A stretch of DNA of 64,000 bases from Glacieibacterium sp965200405 (GTDB taxonomy: Bacteria; Pseudomonadota; Alphaproteobacteria; Sphingomonadales; Sphingomonadaceae), in NCBI RefSeq assembly GCF_965200405.1, contig NZ_OZ241356.1, positions 434,001-498,000 on the forward strand, given 5' to 3'. The notes under the pieces were generated by a model, which saw only the letters and a program-made list of their open reading frames with translations, ran no database searches and was not told the DNA's origin. The position numbers and the translations under genes were made by a program. Below are positions 25,033-32,866 of the stretch, one piece after another. Position 1 is the stretch's first letter, and each line of letters begins with the position of its first letter.

Positions 25033-25377
25033 TCAGTCCATCGCCACGGCGCGATCGACGACCTTGGCATAGTCCGACTGGTCGGCCTTCTCCTCCAGCC
25101 CTTCATACTCCTGCTGGATCGGGCGCAGGACGAGATCGACGAACTGGGCGCGCCATGCCTCGCGCGCCGCAATCGCATCGCCTTCGGGCCGATAGGCGTC
25201 GATTCTGGCGGTCAGCGAGCCATCGGCGCTGAGCAGTCGCTCGGCGCTGTCGAGCCGCTCGCGCAGCACCACCACTTCGCCCGCCAGCGCCATCATCATG
25301 GACAGCATGTTGTCGATGGTGCGGTCGCCGAAATAGGCGGCGCGCTGGCCCTTGGCCTTGCGGGGGAGCTCGATCAT
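25033..25377 (-). CDS. Small conserved-looking protein of unknown function (114 aa)
   Basis: I do not recognise this protein. It is 114 residues, predicted largely helical, charged, with no Cys and no signal peptide or membrane segment. A central segment 'MLSMMMALAGEVVVLRERLD' looks like an amphipathic or coiled-coil helix. Its start overlaps the methyltransferase stop (ATGA) and the hydrolase follows after 21 bases, so it is translated with both. It may be a small subunit or chaperone of the methyltransferase or hydrolase. Codon use and GC are like the neighbours, which supports a real gene rather than a chance frame. Confidence 0.7.
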   Translation of the reverse strand: MIELPRKAKGQRAAYFGDRTIDNMLSMMMALAGEVVVLRERLDSAERLLSADGSLTARIDAYRPEGDAIAAREAWRAQFVDLVLRPIQQEYEGLEEKADQSDYAKVVDRAVAMD

Positions 25378-26561
25378 GCCTGCTTCTTCATCCCCCAGAG
25401 ATACCAGGAGCCAAGGCCGCCGAAGTCACCGGCCTGGAAGACCTTGGTGCGCTGCTTGTCGGCCTTGTCGAAGGCGCTCGGCTGGTTGAACTCGAACGCC
25501 GCATCGGCTCCGAAGCCGCCCAGCTCGGCCATTTCGCCGGCCTGCACCTCATGGCTGCCGCCCCAGAACGGCTCGTTGTTGTTGCGCGTATCCCAGTCGA
25601 GCATGAACGCCTCGAAGTCCGACATCGCGCGATAGGGCGGCGTCTCGAGATGGATCACCAAACCGCCGGGCGCGAGCAGGCGGTACGTCTCCCGCATGAT
25701 GTTGCGGATCGCCTTGTTGCTGGTCTCATGGACTAGGATGTGGCTGACGATCAGGTCGAAGCTGCCGTCGGCGAAGTTGGTGTGCTCGGCGTTCTGCTGG
25801 CTGTAGTGGACCTTCTTGCCCATCGCCTCGGCGCGGGCATGGGCATAGCGGATCATCGGTGCCCCGACGTCGATGCCGTAGAGTTCGGCATCGGGGAAAT
25901 GGTCGGCGTAGGGCAAGGTCGAGTGGCCGACGCCGCAACCCATGTCGAGGATACGCTTCGGCTCGAAGCCGGGATGCTGCTGCTTGATATACGCCGATAC
26001 CGACTGGCCCATGTCGTCGTTGAGCGGCCCCATCCGGCCCATCGCGTAGATCCACACGGCGCGGTCGTACAGCGCGCCGTTCGCCAGATCGTCGGGCTGG
26101 TACTCGCCGTGGTAATTGCCCGGCATGCAATGGATGTCGACGGCGCTGAGATAGGGCGGCACCGGCAAGGCAGGATCCATCGTCACCGATCCGATCGCAT
26201 CGGGCTTCGGTGCGCCTTTGAGCTGGATGTCGTCCATCTGACGCTCGACCGAGACCTGCACGGAGCGCCACATCATCTCCTGGCTGGTGCGCTGCAGAGC
26301 GCTCCACATCCGGAAATACGGGTCGGTGTTCATCGCCAAGCGGATCTCGTGATGATCGCGCGGTTCGGCGCCACGGGCTTTTACGAAGGCCGGCTTGGCC
26401 GACACTTCATAAGCCAGCTGGTTGCCCGGCGCGACCTTGGTGGCGAGATGATATTTGAGCGACTTGACGAACAATTGCCGGCTCTCCTCCTCCGAGGTCG
26501 GAGCGGCGAGCATGTCGTGTTCGTATTGAATGCCGGGATCGAGCATTGCGAGGTCGGTCAC
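25374..26561 (-). CDS. Class I SAM-dependent methyltransferase with a long N-terminal extension
   Basis: 395 residues. A Rossmann methyltransferase core begins near residue 200 with motif I 'ILDMGCGVGHSTL', the acidic 'LYGIDVG' after strand 2, 'NAEHTNFADGSFDLIVSHI' (motifs II/III) and 'LLAPGGLVIHLETPP'. The N-terminal 190 residues are not a known fold to me and include 'DIHCMPGNYHGEY'. The extension is long compared with small-molecule methyltransferases and might bind substrate. Operon partners are the 114-residue protein and an alpha/beta hydrolase. It could methylate an acid or hydroxyl intermediate; the substrate is unknown. Confidence 0.85.
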   Translation of the reverse strand: MTDLAMLDPGIQYEHDMLAAPTSEEESRQLFVKSLKYHLATKVAPGNQLAYEVSAKPAFVKARGAEPRDHHEIRLAMNTDPYFRMWSALQRTSQEMMWRSVQVSVERQMDDIQLKGAPKPDAIGSVTMDPALPVPPYLSAVDIHCMPGNYHGEYQPDDLANGALYDRAVWIYAMGRMGPLNDDMGQSVSAYIKQQHPGFEPKRILDMGCGVGHSTLPYADHFPDAELYGIDVGAPMIRYAHARAEAMGKKVHYSQQNAEHTNFADGSFDLIVSHILVHETSNKAIRNIMRETYRLLAPGGLVIHLETPPYRAMSDFEAFMLDWDTRNNNEPFWGGSHEVQAGEMAELGGFGADAAFEFNQPSAFDKADKQRTKVFQAGDFGGLGSWYLWGMKKQA

Positions 26562-26643
26562 GACGGATCTCCTAAGTCAAGCTACCACACCGATAATCCC
26601 GGCGACGGAATTGCTGTCAATTTGCTTGTGATCACCTATTCGG

Positions 26644-27942
26644 TCATGCCGGTGTCGGAACGAGCACCGGCTGATGCGCTACGCGGGGCGGAATCTGCAG
26701 CATCAGCACGGCGATCGTCGTCGCACCCGTGAGGCCGGCGGCGATGAAAAACGGCACCGAATAACTGCCGAAGTGATCGTACAGCCCGCCGATGGCAACC
26801 GGCCCGAGCGCTGCGCCGATCGACTCGATCACGGCGATCGTCCCCATGATCCGTCCGATCGCCTGCCCGAGAAACAGGTTCGAGGTCAGCAGCTGGATCA
26901 GCGAATAATTGCCGCCCCAGCCAAGACCGAAGAGGAACACGCCGATCCACATCCAGCCCGGCGTCGCCATTGCCAGGCACAGCGTCCCCAGCGTCATCAC
27001 CACCAGGCTCGATGCATGGACGACGCGCGAGCCGACGCGGTCGGCCAGCCAGCCGGCGCCGATCTGCGAGATCAGCGCAGTGACGAACAGGCAGAACACC
27101 GCCGCGCTCGCCGACGCGGCATCGAGGCGTAACTCGCGCTTGGCGAATAGCACCATGTTGGTCACCACGCCGAGCTCGACGCAGAAGCCGATCATCGCGA
27201 TGACTGCGAGCAGCCAGAAATTACGGTGCGACAGTGCCTCGCGGTAGCTCGGGCCGGCCCCCGATTCCTGCTGCGCGCCGATGCTCTTGCCGTCGAGGCG
27301 CGGGAAGATGAACAGGATGAAGGGGATCAGCAGGATCGGCAGAGCCGCGTTCATCAGCAGCGCCTGGCGCCACCCGACCAGCGAGCCGAGATATTCGTTG
27401 ATCCCGGGCGCCACCGCCTGCCCCAGGCTCGATCCCGCGATGATGAAGCCGATCGCCAGCCCGCGGTGCTTCCGGGTGGTCGCCGCCACCAGAATGACGT
27501 TGGCGAACAGCCCCGAGGTGACGAGGCACAGCCCGAACAGGATGTGGATGCCGTAGATCGCGATGATGCCGTTCGCGAAGGAATAGGCGATCATGCCGGC
27601 CGCCATCAGCAGCATGCCGACGACCATCAGCGGCCGTATGCCGACCCGGTCGAGCAGGTAGCCGGCCAGCGGCCCGGTCACCGCGACGGTCCCGAAGGTG
27701 AAGGCATCGCGAATCTTGAGCGCCCCGACGCTGATGCCGAACTGGTTGATCAGCTCGGAATCGAACGCCGTGATCCCGATCAGGGCAAAGCCGTTGTTGC
27801 AGAACAGCACGATCGCGCTCATCACCACGATCAGCCACGCCGGCGATGGCAACCGCGTCCGCGGCGTACCCGATGACCGCTCGGAAAACTTCGTCATGAA
27901 CATCTGGGACGCCGCTCCGTTGGGGATCGGCTGGCAGTACAT
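26644..27942 (-). CDS. MFS transporter (monocarboxylate/oxalate-formate type)
   Basis: Up to 432 residues with twelve predicted membrane helices. Features are 'DAFTFGTVAVTGPLAGYLLDRVGIRPLMVVG' around helices 2-3 and 'FGLGWGGNYSLIQLLTSNLF' in the C-terminal half, resembling monocarboxylate or oxalate:formate antiporter-like carriers. The start is uncertain: ATG 27942 gives MYCQPIPN, while ATG 27897 (MTKFSERS) would begin closer to the first helix; neither has a clear ribosome site. It stands alone between the methyltransferase operon and the SDR gene. Likely takes up an organic acid. Confidence 0.88.
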   Translation of the reverse strand: MYCQPIPNGAASQMFMTKFSERSSGTPRTRLPSPAWLIVVMSAIVLFCNNGFALIGITAFDSELINQFGISVGALKIRDAFTFGTVAVTGPLAGYLLDRVGIRPLMVVGMLLMAAGMIAYSFANGIIAIYGIHILFGLCLVTSGLFANVILVAATTRKHRGLAIGFIIAGSSLGQAVAPGINEYLGSLVGWRQALLMNAALPILLIPFILFIFPRLDGKSIGAQQESGAGPSYREALSHRNFWLLAVIAMIGFCVELGVVTNMVLFAKRELRLDAASASAAVFCLFVTALISQIGAGWLADRVGSRVVHASSLVVMTLGTLCLAMATPGWMWIGVFLFGLGWGGNYSLIQLLTSNLFLGQAIGRIMGTIAVIESIGAALGPVAIGGLYDHFGSYSVPFFIAAGLTGATTIAVLMLQIPPRVAHQPVLVPTPA

Positions 27943-28021
27943 GGTACATTGTTGCAGCGCACAAGGCAGCGACAGGGTGTTTTAGCCGCGCTGGTCAATA
28001 AGTGACGATAAGGTGACCGGG

Positions 28022-28831
28022 TCAGTGGGCGGCGAGGTAACGGCGCTCGTCGCCGTAGGTCGGCAGATGCGACAGCGTCCCGCCGTCGACCGGAAAGACA
28101 TGGCCGGTCATATAGGCTGACTCGTCCGACGCGAGGAACGCCACGACATTGGCGACGTCCTGCGGACCGCCAAGCCGCGGCACCAGCGCGGCATCTTCGT
28201 TATAGGCGACGATCGCCTCGGGGACATATTTGTCGAGCGTCGGGGTGCGCATCATCGACGGGGCGACCGCGTTGCAACGGATGCCGTCGCGCCCATAGGC
28301 TGCGGCAACGACCTCGGTCAGCATGTTCACCGCGGCCTTGGAGACGCTGTAGGCGGGCATCCGGTTGGCGGCGCGAATGCCGTAAATCGACGACGTGTTG
28401 ATGATGCTGCCACCACCGGCGCGGCGCATCGCATGGACGGCATAGCGACACGCCAGCATGGTGCCACGCACCGTCACCTCCATCGTCCGGTCCCAGATCG
28501 CGATCGGGATATCGAGGATTTCCTGGTCGCCGCGGATCGCCTCGTCCGACAGCAGCGCGGCATTGTTGTGGAGCACGTTCAAGCGGCCGAAGCGCGTCTC
28601 GGTCGCCTCCACCGCGGCGCGGATGCTGTCGTCGTTGCCGATGTCACAGACGATGCACGACGCGCTGCCACCCGCTTCGACGATCTCGGCCGCAACCGCC
28701 GCGGCGCGTGCGGGGTCGAGGTCGGTGACCATCACCAGTGCGCCCCTGGCGGCCATCGTCATCGCCGAAGCGCGGCCGATGCCCGACCCGGCGCCGGTGA
28801 CCATCGCGACCTTGTTGGCGAGCGTCGTCAT
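28022..28831 (-). CDS. Short-chain dehydrogenase/reductase (SDR)
   Basis: 269 residues of classical SDR type. TGAGSGIG (12-19) binds the dinucleotide, Asp37 in 'VMVTDLDP' suggests NAD(H) rather than NADP(H), NNAA is at 89-92, and the catalytic Ser147/148, Tyr161 and Lys165 lie in 'NTSSIYG' and 'YSVSK'. The C-terminus has 'ESAYMTGHVFPVDGG'. It oxidises a secondary alcohol or reduces a ketone. It lies 29 bases after the ICL-type lyase gene and is the last gene of the leuCD-like operon, so it probably handles a hydroxy or keto acid of the same pathway. Confidence 0.92.
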   Translation of the reverse strand: MTTLANKVAMVTGAGSGIGRASAMTMAARGALVMVTDLDPARAAAVAAEIVEAGGSASCIVCDIGNDDSIRAAVEATETRFGRLNVLHNNAALLSDEAIRGDQEILDIPIAIWDRTMEVTVRGTMLACRYAVHAMRRAGGGSIINTSSIYGIRAANRMPAYSVSKAAVNMLTEVVAAAYGRDGIRCNAVAPSMMRTPTLDKYVPEAIVAYNEDAALVPRLGGPQDVANVVAFLASDESAYMTGHVFPVDGGTLSHLPTYGDERRYLAAH

Positions 28832-28860
28832 GCAGATAGCTCCGGGTGGCAGTTGGAAGG

Positions 28861-29733
28861 TCAGCGCGCCCAGCGCTTGTCGAATTCCCAGACCTCGGGA
28901 AAGCCGACGAGCTCGACGAAGTCGGAGAATTTGCCGATCTCGATGGCCTTGGGCGCGGCGCGGCCGTGATCCCTCAGCTCGGTCAGCGAAACTTCCATGG
29001 CGTGCAGCGCCGCGAGGCCGGTCAATGCCGGGTAGATGGCGCAGGCATAGCCGACGTCCTCGAGAGCGTGCTTCGACAGCATCGGCGTGTAGCCACCGTT
29101 CGACATGTTCGCCATCAACGGGCCGTCGATCTCGGCGCAGGCGGTGCGCATCTCGTCTTCGCTGCGCAGTCCCTCGACGAACAGCATGTCGGCACCCGCC
29201 TCGCGATAACGCTGCGCTCGCTCGATTGCGGCGGACACGCCCTCGCTATCGCGGGCATCGGTGCGGGCGATCACCAGTGTTTCGGAAAAGCGCCGTGCCT
29301 CGATGGCGACGCCGATCTTGTCGATCATCTCCTCGGCGGGGACCACGACCCGGTTCGGCGTATGACCGCACTTCTTGGGAAACGCCTGGTCCTCGATCTG
29401 GATCGCCGCGACACCCGCCGCTTCGAAACCGCGGACGGTGTGATGGACATTGAGCAGACCGCCGTAACCGGTATCGGCGTCGGCAATGACCTGCAGGCCG
29501 CTGACCTTGACCAGCGTCGCCATCCGGTCGAGCATTTCGGTGTAGGTGACGATCCCGGCATCGGGCATGCCGAAACACGATGCCGTCAGCCAGAAGCCGC
29601 TGCCATAGACGATCTCGAAGCCGACTTTTTTCGCGGTCAGGGCCGCGAGCATATCGTGAACGCCGGGCACGACGACCAGTTCGGGCGCGGCAATTCGATC
29701 GGCGAGCGAGGCGGGAGCGGAGGTCACGGTCAA
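28861..29733 (-). CDS. Isocitrate lyase/PEP mutase superfamily C-C lyase
   Basis: 290 residues. 'ADADTGYGG' (metal-binding Asp85/Asp87) and 'KKCGH' (120-124, catalytic Cys122) are the signature of lyases such as methylisocitrate lyase and 2,3-dimethylmalate lyase; the mutases and oxaloacetate decarboxylases lack that Cys. It should therefore split a 2-hydroxy or tricarboxylic acid into two acids, such as pyruvate plus propionate. The start is TTG 29733, which overlaps the hydrolase stop (TTGA) and has AAGGA six bases before; GTG 29727 is an alternative. The long frame to 30426 is a shadow of the hydrolase gene. A leuCD-like hydratase in the same operon would produce its substrate. Confidence 0.88.
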   Translation of the reverse strand: MTVTSAPASLADRIAAPELVVVPGVHDMLAALTAKKVGFEIVYGSGFWLTASCFGMPDAGIVTYTEMLDRMATLVKVSGLQVIADADTGYGGLLNVHHTVRGFEAAGVAAIQIEDQAFPKKCGHTPNRVVVPAEEMIDKIGVAIEARRFSETLVIARTDARDSEGVSAAIERAQRYREAGADMLFVEGLRSEDEMRTACAEIDGPLMANMSNGGYTPMLSKHALEDVGYACAIYPALTGLAALHAMEVSLTELRDHGRAAPKAIEIGKFSDFVELVGFPEVWEFDKRWAR

Positions 29734-30551
29734 GCTGGGTCCTTCGGCGCGAGTGCCGCGCGTTCGATGTGCGCCGATATCGCGGCGGCGATGTCCGCCG
29801 CGACAAGGTCGGGGCCAAAACTTGCGCCACCGCTCAGCTCGACGGCAACCGCATCGGGGCGCAGCGCCCGGGCTGCTCCGAAATACGGCCACAGCACGTC
29901 GTCGGGCGCGCAAAGCAGTTGCAGCGGGCAGCGGATAGCCAGCAGGGCGGCATCGAAGTCCTGGCCCCAGACCGCGCCATACGCCTGGGGGCGCGAGGCA
30001 TAGGCGCGCAACATGCTGAACATCTCGCGGTGCGCGACCATGAGGTCGGCGGTCGCGCCGCCGGCTCGCAGATAATCCCAGTTGTCGAGCAGATACCCGC
30101 CGCTCGGTGTCGGCAGGAAGGGCCGGCCGTAATGCTCGGCGGCCTCGGCACGCTCCTCGGCGGTCATCGACAAGGGCCCGATCAATGACACCGAAGCGGC
30201 AAGGGAGGGCCGGCTGGCGGCGAGTTCGGCTGCGATCGCCGCGCCGGTATGATGCCCTACCAGATGCGCGCGCTCGATACCGATCGCGGCGCACGCGTCG
30301 CCCAGCCAGTTCGCATAGTCGCCCATGGCCGGCATGCCGTCGGGATCGAAACTGCCACCGAAGCCCGGTGTGTCGAACGCATAGACCGGCAGATCGCTGT
30401 CGAGGCCGGCGATGACCTTCTTCCACATTTCCCAGGTACTGGCCGTCTGGTGGAAGAACACGATCGGCAACCCGGCCCCGTCGCGGACGGCATAGTGAAT
30501 TTGGCCGGCATCAAGGTCGACGTAGCGTTTCCGCAAAGTCACGGTCGTCAT
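29730..30551 (-). CDS. Alpha/beta hydrolase fold protein with GHHTG elbow (paralogue 4)
   Basis: 273 residues, very like paralogue 2: 'LRKRYVDLDAGQIHY', 'VFFHQTASTWEMW', 'AFDTPGFGGSF', and the elbow VGHHTGAAIAAE with His101 in the nucleophile position. The usual His region reads 'LSGGASFGPDL'. An acidic 'CAPDDVLW' remains. It lies inside the leuC-leuD-HTH-hydrolase-lyase-SDR operon, overlapping its neighbours by ATGA and TTGA, so its activity is tied to the hydratase/lyase pathway. Ester or amide hydrolysis would need a non-standard mechanism. Confidence 0.84.
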   Translation of the reverse strand: MTTVTLRKRYVDLDAGQIHYAVRDGAGLPIVFFHQTASTWEMWKKVIAGLDSDLPVYAFDTPGFGGSFDPDGMPAMGDYANWLGDACAAIGIERAHLVGHHTGAAIAAELAASRPSLAASVSLIGPLSMTAEERAEAAEHYGRPFLPTPSGGYLLDNWDYLRAGGATADLMVAHREMFSMLRAYASRPQAYGAVWGQDFDAALLAIRCPLQLLCAPDDVLWPYFGAARALRPDAVAVELSGGASFGPDLVAADIAAAISAHIERAALAPKDPA

Positions 30552-30829
30552 CTCGCCTCATCGTCGCCGACCTTGAGGTAAGACATCGGATCTGTGCCGT
30601 GGCCCGCCTCCGCCAGCACACGCGACACCAGGCGGAGCGCCACCGATCGGCGGATCGGCTGGCCCTTGCGAAGCTTGCTCCAGGTGTTCCAGCTGATGCC
30701 GAACTGATTGGTCAACCCGAACGCGGTCTGTGACGCGCAGCGACGCGCCATGTCCGAAACCAGGCCAAGATCGACGACATAAGCCCGCGGCGGGTTGACG
30801 TCGTGCAGGCTGTTTCCTTCACTCGGCAT
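30548..30829 (-). CDS. Small helix-turn-helix protein
   Basis: 93 residues from ATG 30829, which has GAGGTG four bases before it; it overlaps the leuD-like stop by 11 bases and the hydrolase start by ATGA. The middle contains an XRE-like helix-turn-helix, 'AFGLTNQFGISWNTWSKLRK', followed by 'SVALRLVSRVLAEAG'. It resembles small putative DNA-binding proteins or antitoxin-like regulators, but no toxin gene is adjacent. Being translated within a catabolic operon, it may be a local feedback regulator. A pure structural role cannot be excluded. Confidence 0.72.
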   Translation of the reverse strand: MPSEGNSLHDVNPPRAYVVDLGLVSDMARRCASQTAFGLTNQFGISWNTWSKLRKGQPIRRSVALRLVSRVLAEAGHGTDPMSYLKVGDDEAR

Positions 30830-31451
30830 TTTGCACCTCAAGCTGGGATGTTGGAGGAAGCCAGGGCATCGCCTCTGCGAGGCGCTGCTCGATTGTATTA
30901 ATGGCGCCTTCGGACAGCAGGGCCTCCCCGATCGGGTCGAGCCCGGCGAGCAACCGGCGACGCGACGCCGGTGCTATGTCGAAGGCGAACTCGGACGCAT
31001 CGGCTCCGACCGTCTGGCGCTCGAGGTCGACCGTGATGGTCCCGCCCCGGCCGGCGACAGCGAGCAACTCGGCATGCGCAGCGGCATCGACGACCACGGG
31101 CAGCAAGCCGTTGTTGACCGAATTATTGAAGAAGATGTCGGCGAAGCTCGTCGAGATCACACAGCGAAAGCCGAAGTCGAGCAACGCCCAGGGCGCATGC
31201 TCGCGGCTCGAGCCGCACCCGAAATTGTCTCCCGCCACCAAGATCGTGGCGGTATCGAAGGGCGGCGTATCGAGGACGAAGCCACCGATCTTGCGGCCAT
31301 CCTGATCGTGCCGCTGATCGTAGAACAACCCGGCCGCCAAGCCGACGCGGGTGATCGTCTTGAGAAACTGCTTCGGCACGATCTGGTCGGTGTCGATATT
31401 GGCGGCCGGCAGGGCGCAAGCGACGCCGGTGTGGCGAACGAACGGCGTCAC
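30819..31451 (-). CDS. Aconitase-family hydratase small subunit (LeuD-like)
   Basis: 210 residues from GTG 31451, a GTGA overlap with the leuC-like stop. Conserved swivel-domain features: 'NIDTDQIVPKQFLK', 'ILVAGDNFGCGSSREHAPWAL', 'TSFADIFFNNSVNNGLLPV'. With LeuC it forms a [4Fe-4S] hydro-lyase. Annotated by similarity as 3-isopropylmalate dehydratase, but the operon holds a hydrolase, an ICL-type lyase and an SDR and no leuA or leuB. A catabolic hydratase role, such as dimethylmaleate or citraconate hydratase, is therefore at least as likely as leucine synthesis. Confidence 0.87.
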   Translation of the reverse strand: MTPFVRHTGVACALPAANIDTDQIVPKQFLKTITRVGLAAGLFYDQRHDQDGRKIGGFVLDTPPFDTATILVAGDNFGCGSSREHAPWALLDFGFRCVISTSFADIFFNNSVNNGLLPVVVDAAAHAELLAVAGRGGTITVDLERQTVGADASEFAFDIAPASRRRLLAGLDPIGEALLSEGAINTIEQRLAEAMPWLPPTSQLEVQNAE

Positions 31452-32866
31452 GACTGCAGCTCGCGCACGTCGCACAGCCGGCCGGTCACGGCAGCCGCGG
31501 CGGCCATCACCGGGCTGAGCAGATGCGTGCGACCGCCCCTGCCCTGCCGTCCCTCGAAATTGCGGTTCGACGTCGAGGCGCAGCGCTCGCCGGGAGCCAG
31601 CCGGTCAGGGTTCATGCCCAGGCACATCGAGCAACCGGGCTCGCGCCACTCGCAGCCGGACGCAATGAAGATCGCGTCGAGGCCCTCGTCTTCGGCTTGC
31701 CGGCGGACCAGCCCCGATCCGGGGACGACGAGCACACGCACCCCCGCAGCCACCCGGCGCCCGTGCAGGATCGACGCAGCGGCGCGCAAATCCTCGATGC
31801 GACTGTTGGTGCAGCTACCGATAAAGACGCGCTGCACCGGGGTCCCGGCAATCGGCTGGCTCGCTTCGAGACCCATATAGGCGAGCGCCTGTTCCAGGTC
31901 GTGGCGCAGCGCCGGGTCGGCGATCGAAGCCGGGTCGGGAATGTTCTCATCGATCGCGACGACCTGCTCGGGGCTCGTGCCCCAGCTGACTTGCGGCGCC
32001 AGGCCGGCCACCTGGACGACCACCTCGACATCGAAACGCGCGGCCGGGTCGGTGTGCAGCCCGCGCCAGTAGCTGACGGCGCGGGTCCAGTCGGCACCCT
32101 TCGGCGATGCGGGGCGTCCCTCCAGATAGGCGATGGTCGTATCATCGGGAGCGATCAGGCCGGCACGTGCGCCAGCCTCGATCGTCATGTTGCAAAGGGT
32201 CATGCGGCCCTCCATCGACAGGCGCTCGACGGCGGTCCCGGCATATTCGATGACGCAGCCGGTCGCGCCGCCGGTGCCGATCTGGCGGATCATCGCCAGC
32301 GCCAGATCCTTGGCACCGACACCGGCGGGCAAGTCGCCTTCGAAGCGCACCAGCATGTTCCGCGACTTGCTGGTGCGCAGCGTCTGGGTGGCGAGGACGT
32401 GCTCGACCTCGGAGGTGCCGATGCCGTGCGCCAGCGCGCCGAAAGCTCCGTGCGTCGATGTGTGGCTGTCCCCGCAGACGATCGTCATGCCGGGCTGGGT
32501 GCGCCCCTGCTCGGGACCGACGACATGGACAATGCCATTGCGGATGTCGCCCATCTGGAACGCCTCGATACCGAACCGGTCGACGTTGTCTTGCAGGGTC
32601 TCCAGTTGTAGCCGAGCCTCGGGATCCTTGACCGCGACAAGCCCGTCTGACTGCCCTTCGGTCGGAATATTGTGATCGAATACCGCCAGCGTCCGCTCGG
32701 GCCGGCGTACGCCGCGGTCAGCTGCATCAAGACCCGAAAACGCCTGCGGGCTGGAGATCTCGTGCAGCAGGTGAAGATCGATATACAGCAGCGACTCACC
32801 ATTGCCGCCAACCGGTGCAGCGTGCGCATCCCAAAGTTTATCGTAAAGAGTCCGTGCCGTGGACAA
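31448..32866 (-). CDS. Aconitase-family hydratase large subunit (LeuC-like)
   Basis: 472 residues, close to the usual LeuC length. The [4Fe-4S] cysteines are visible in 'VFIGSCTNSRIEDLR' and 'EPGCSMCLGMNPD', and substrate-binding motifs in 'VCGDSHTSTHGAFGA' and 'TSNRNFEGRQG'. The start is TTG 32866; no in-frame ATG lies nearby, and the ATG at 32871 is out of frame. It is the first gene of a six-gene minus-strand operon. A GTATAC palindrome 16 bases upstream of the start (32882-32890) suggests control by the GntR regulator of the island. Whether it acts on isopropylmalate or on a catabolic analogue cannot be decided here. Confidence 0.88.
   Translation of the reverse strand: MSTARTLYDKLWDAHAAPVGGNGESLLYIDLHLLHEISSPQAFSGLDAADRGVRRPERTLAVFDHNIPTEGQSDGLVAVKDPEARLQLETLQDNVDRFGIEAFQMGDIRNGIVHVVGPEQGRTQPGMTIVCGDSHTSTHGAFGALAHGIGTSEVEHVLATQTLRTSKSRNMLVRFEGDLPAGVGAKDLALAMIRQIGTGGATGCVIEYAGTAVERLSMEGRMTLCNMTIEAGARAGLIAPDDTTIAYLEGRPASPKGADWTRAVSYWRGLHTDPAARFDVEVVVQVAGLAPQVSWGTSPEQVVAIDENIPDPASIADPALRHDLEQALAYMGLEASQPIAGTPVQRVFIGSCTNSRIEDLRAAASILHGRRVAAGVRVLVVPGSGLVRRQAEDEGLDAIFIASGCEWREPGCSMCLGMNPDRLAPGERCASTSNRNFEGRQGRGGRTHLLSPVMAAAAAVTGRLCDVRELQS

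Noticed and set aside
31448..32866. Calling the leuCD-like pair simply as leucine biosynthesis
   Set aside because: The co-transcribed genes are catabolic and leuA and leuB are absent nearby, so no leu gene symbol was assigned.
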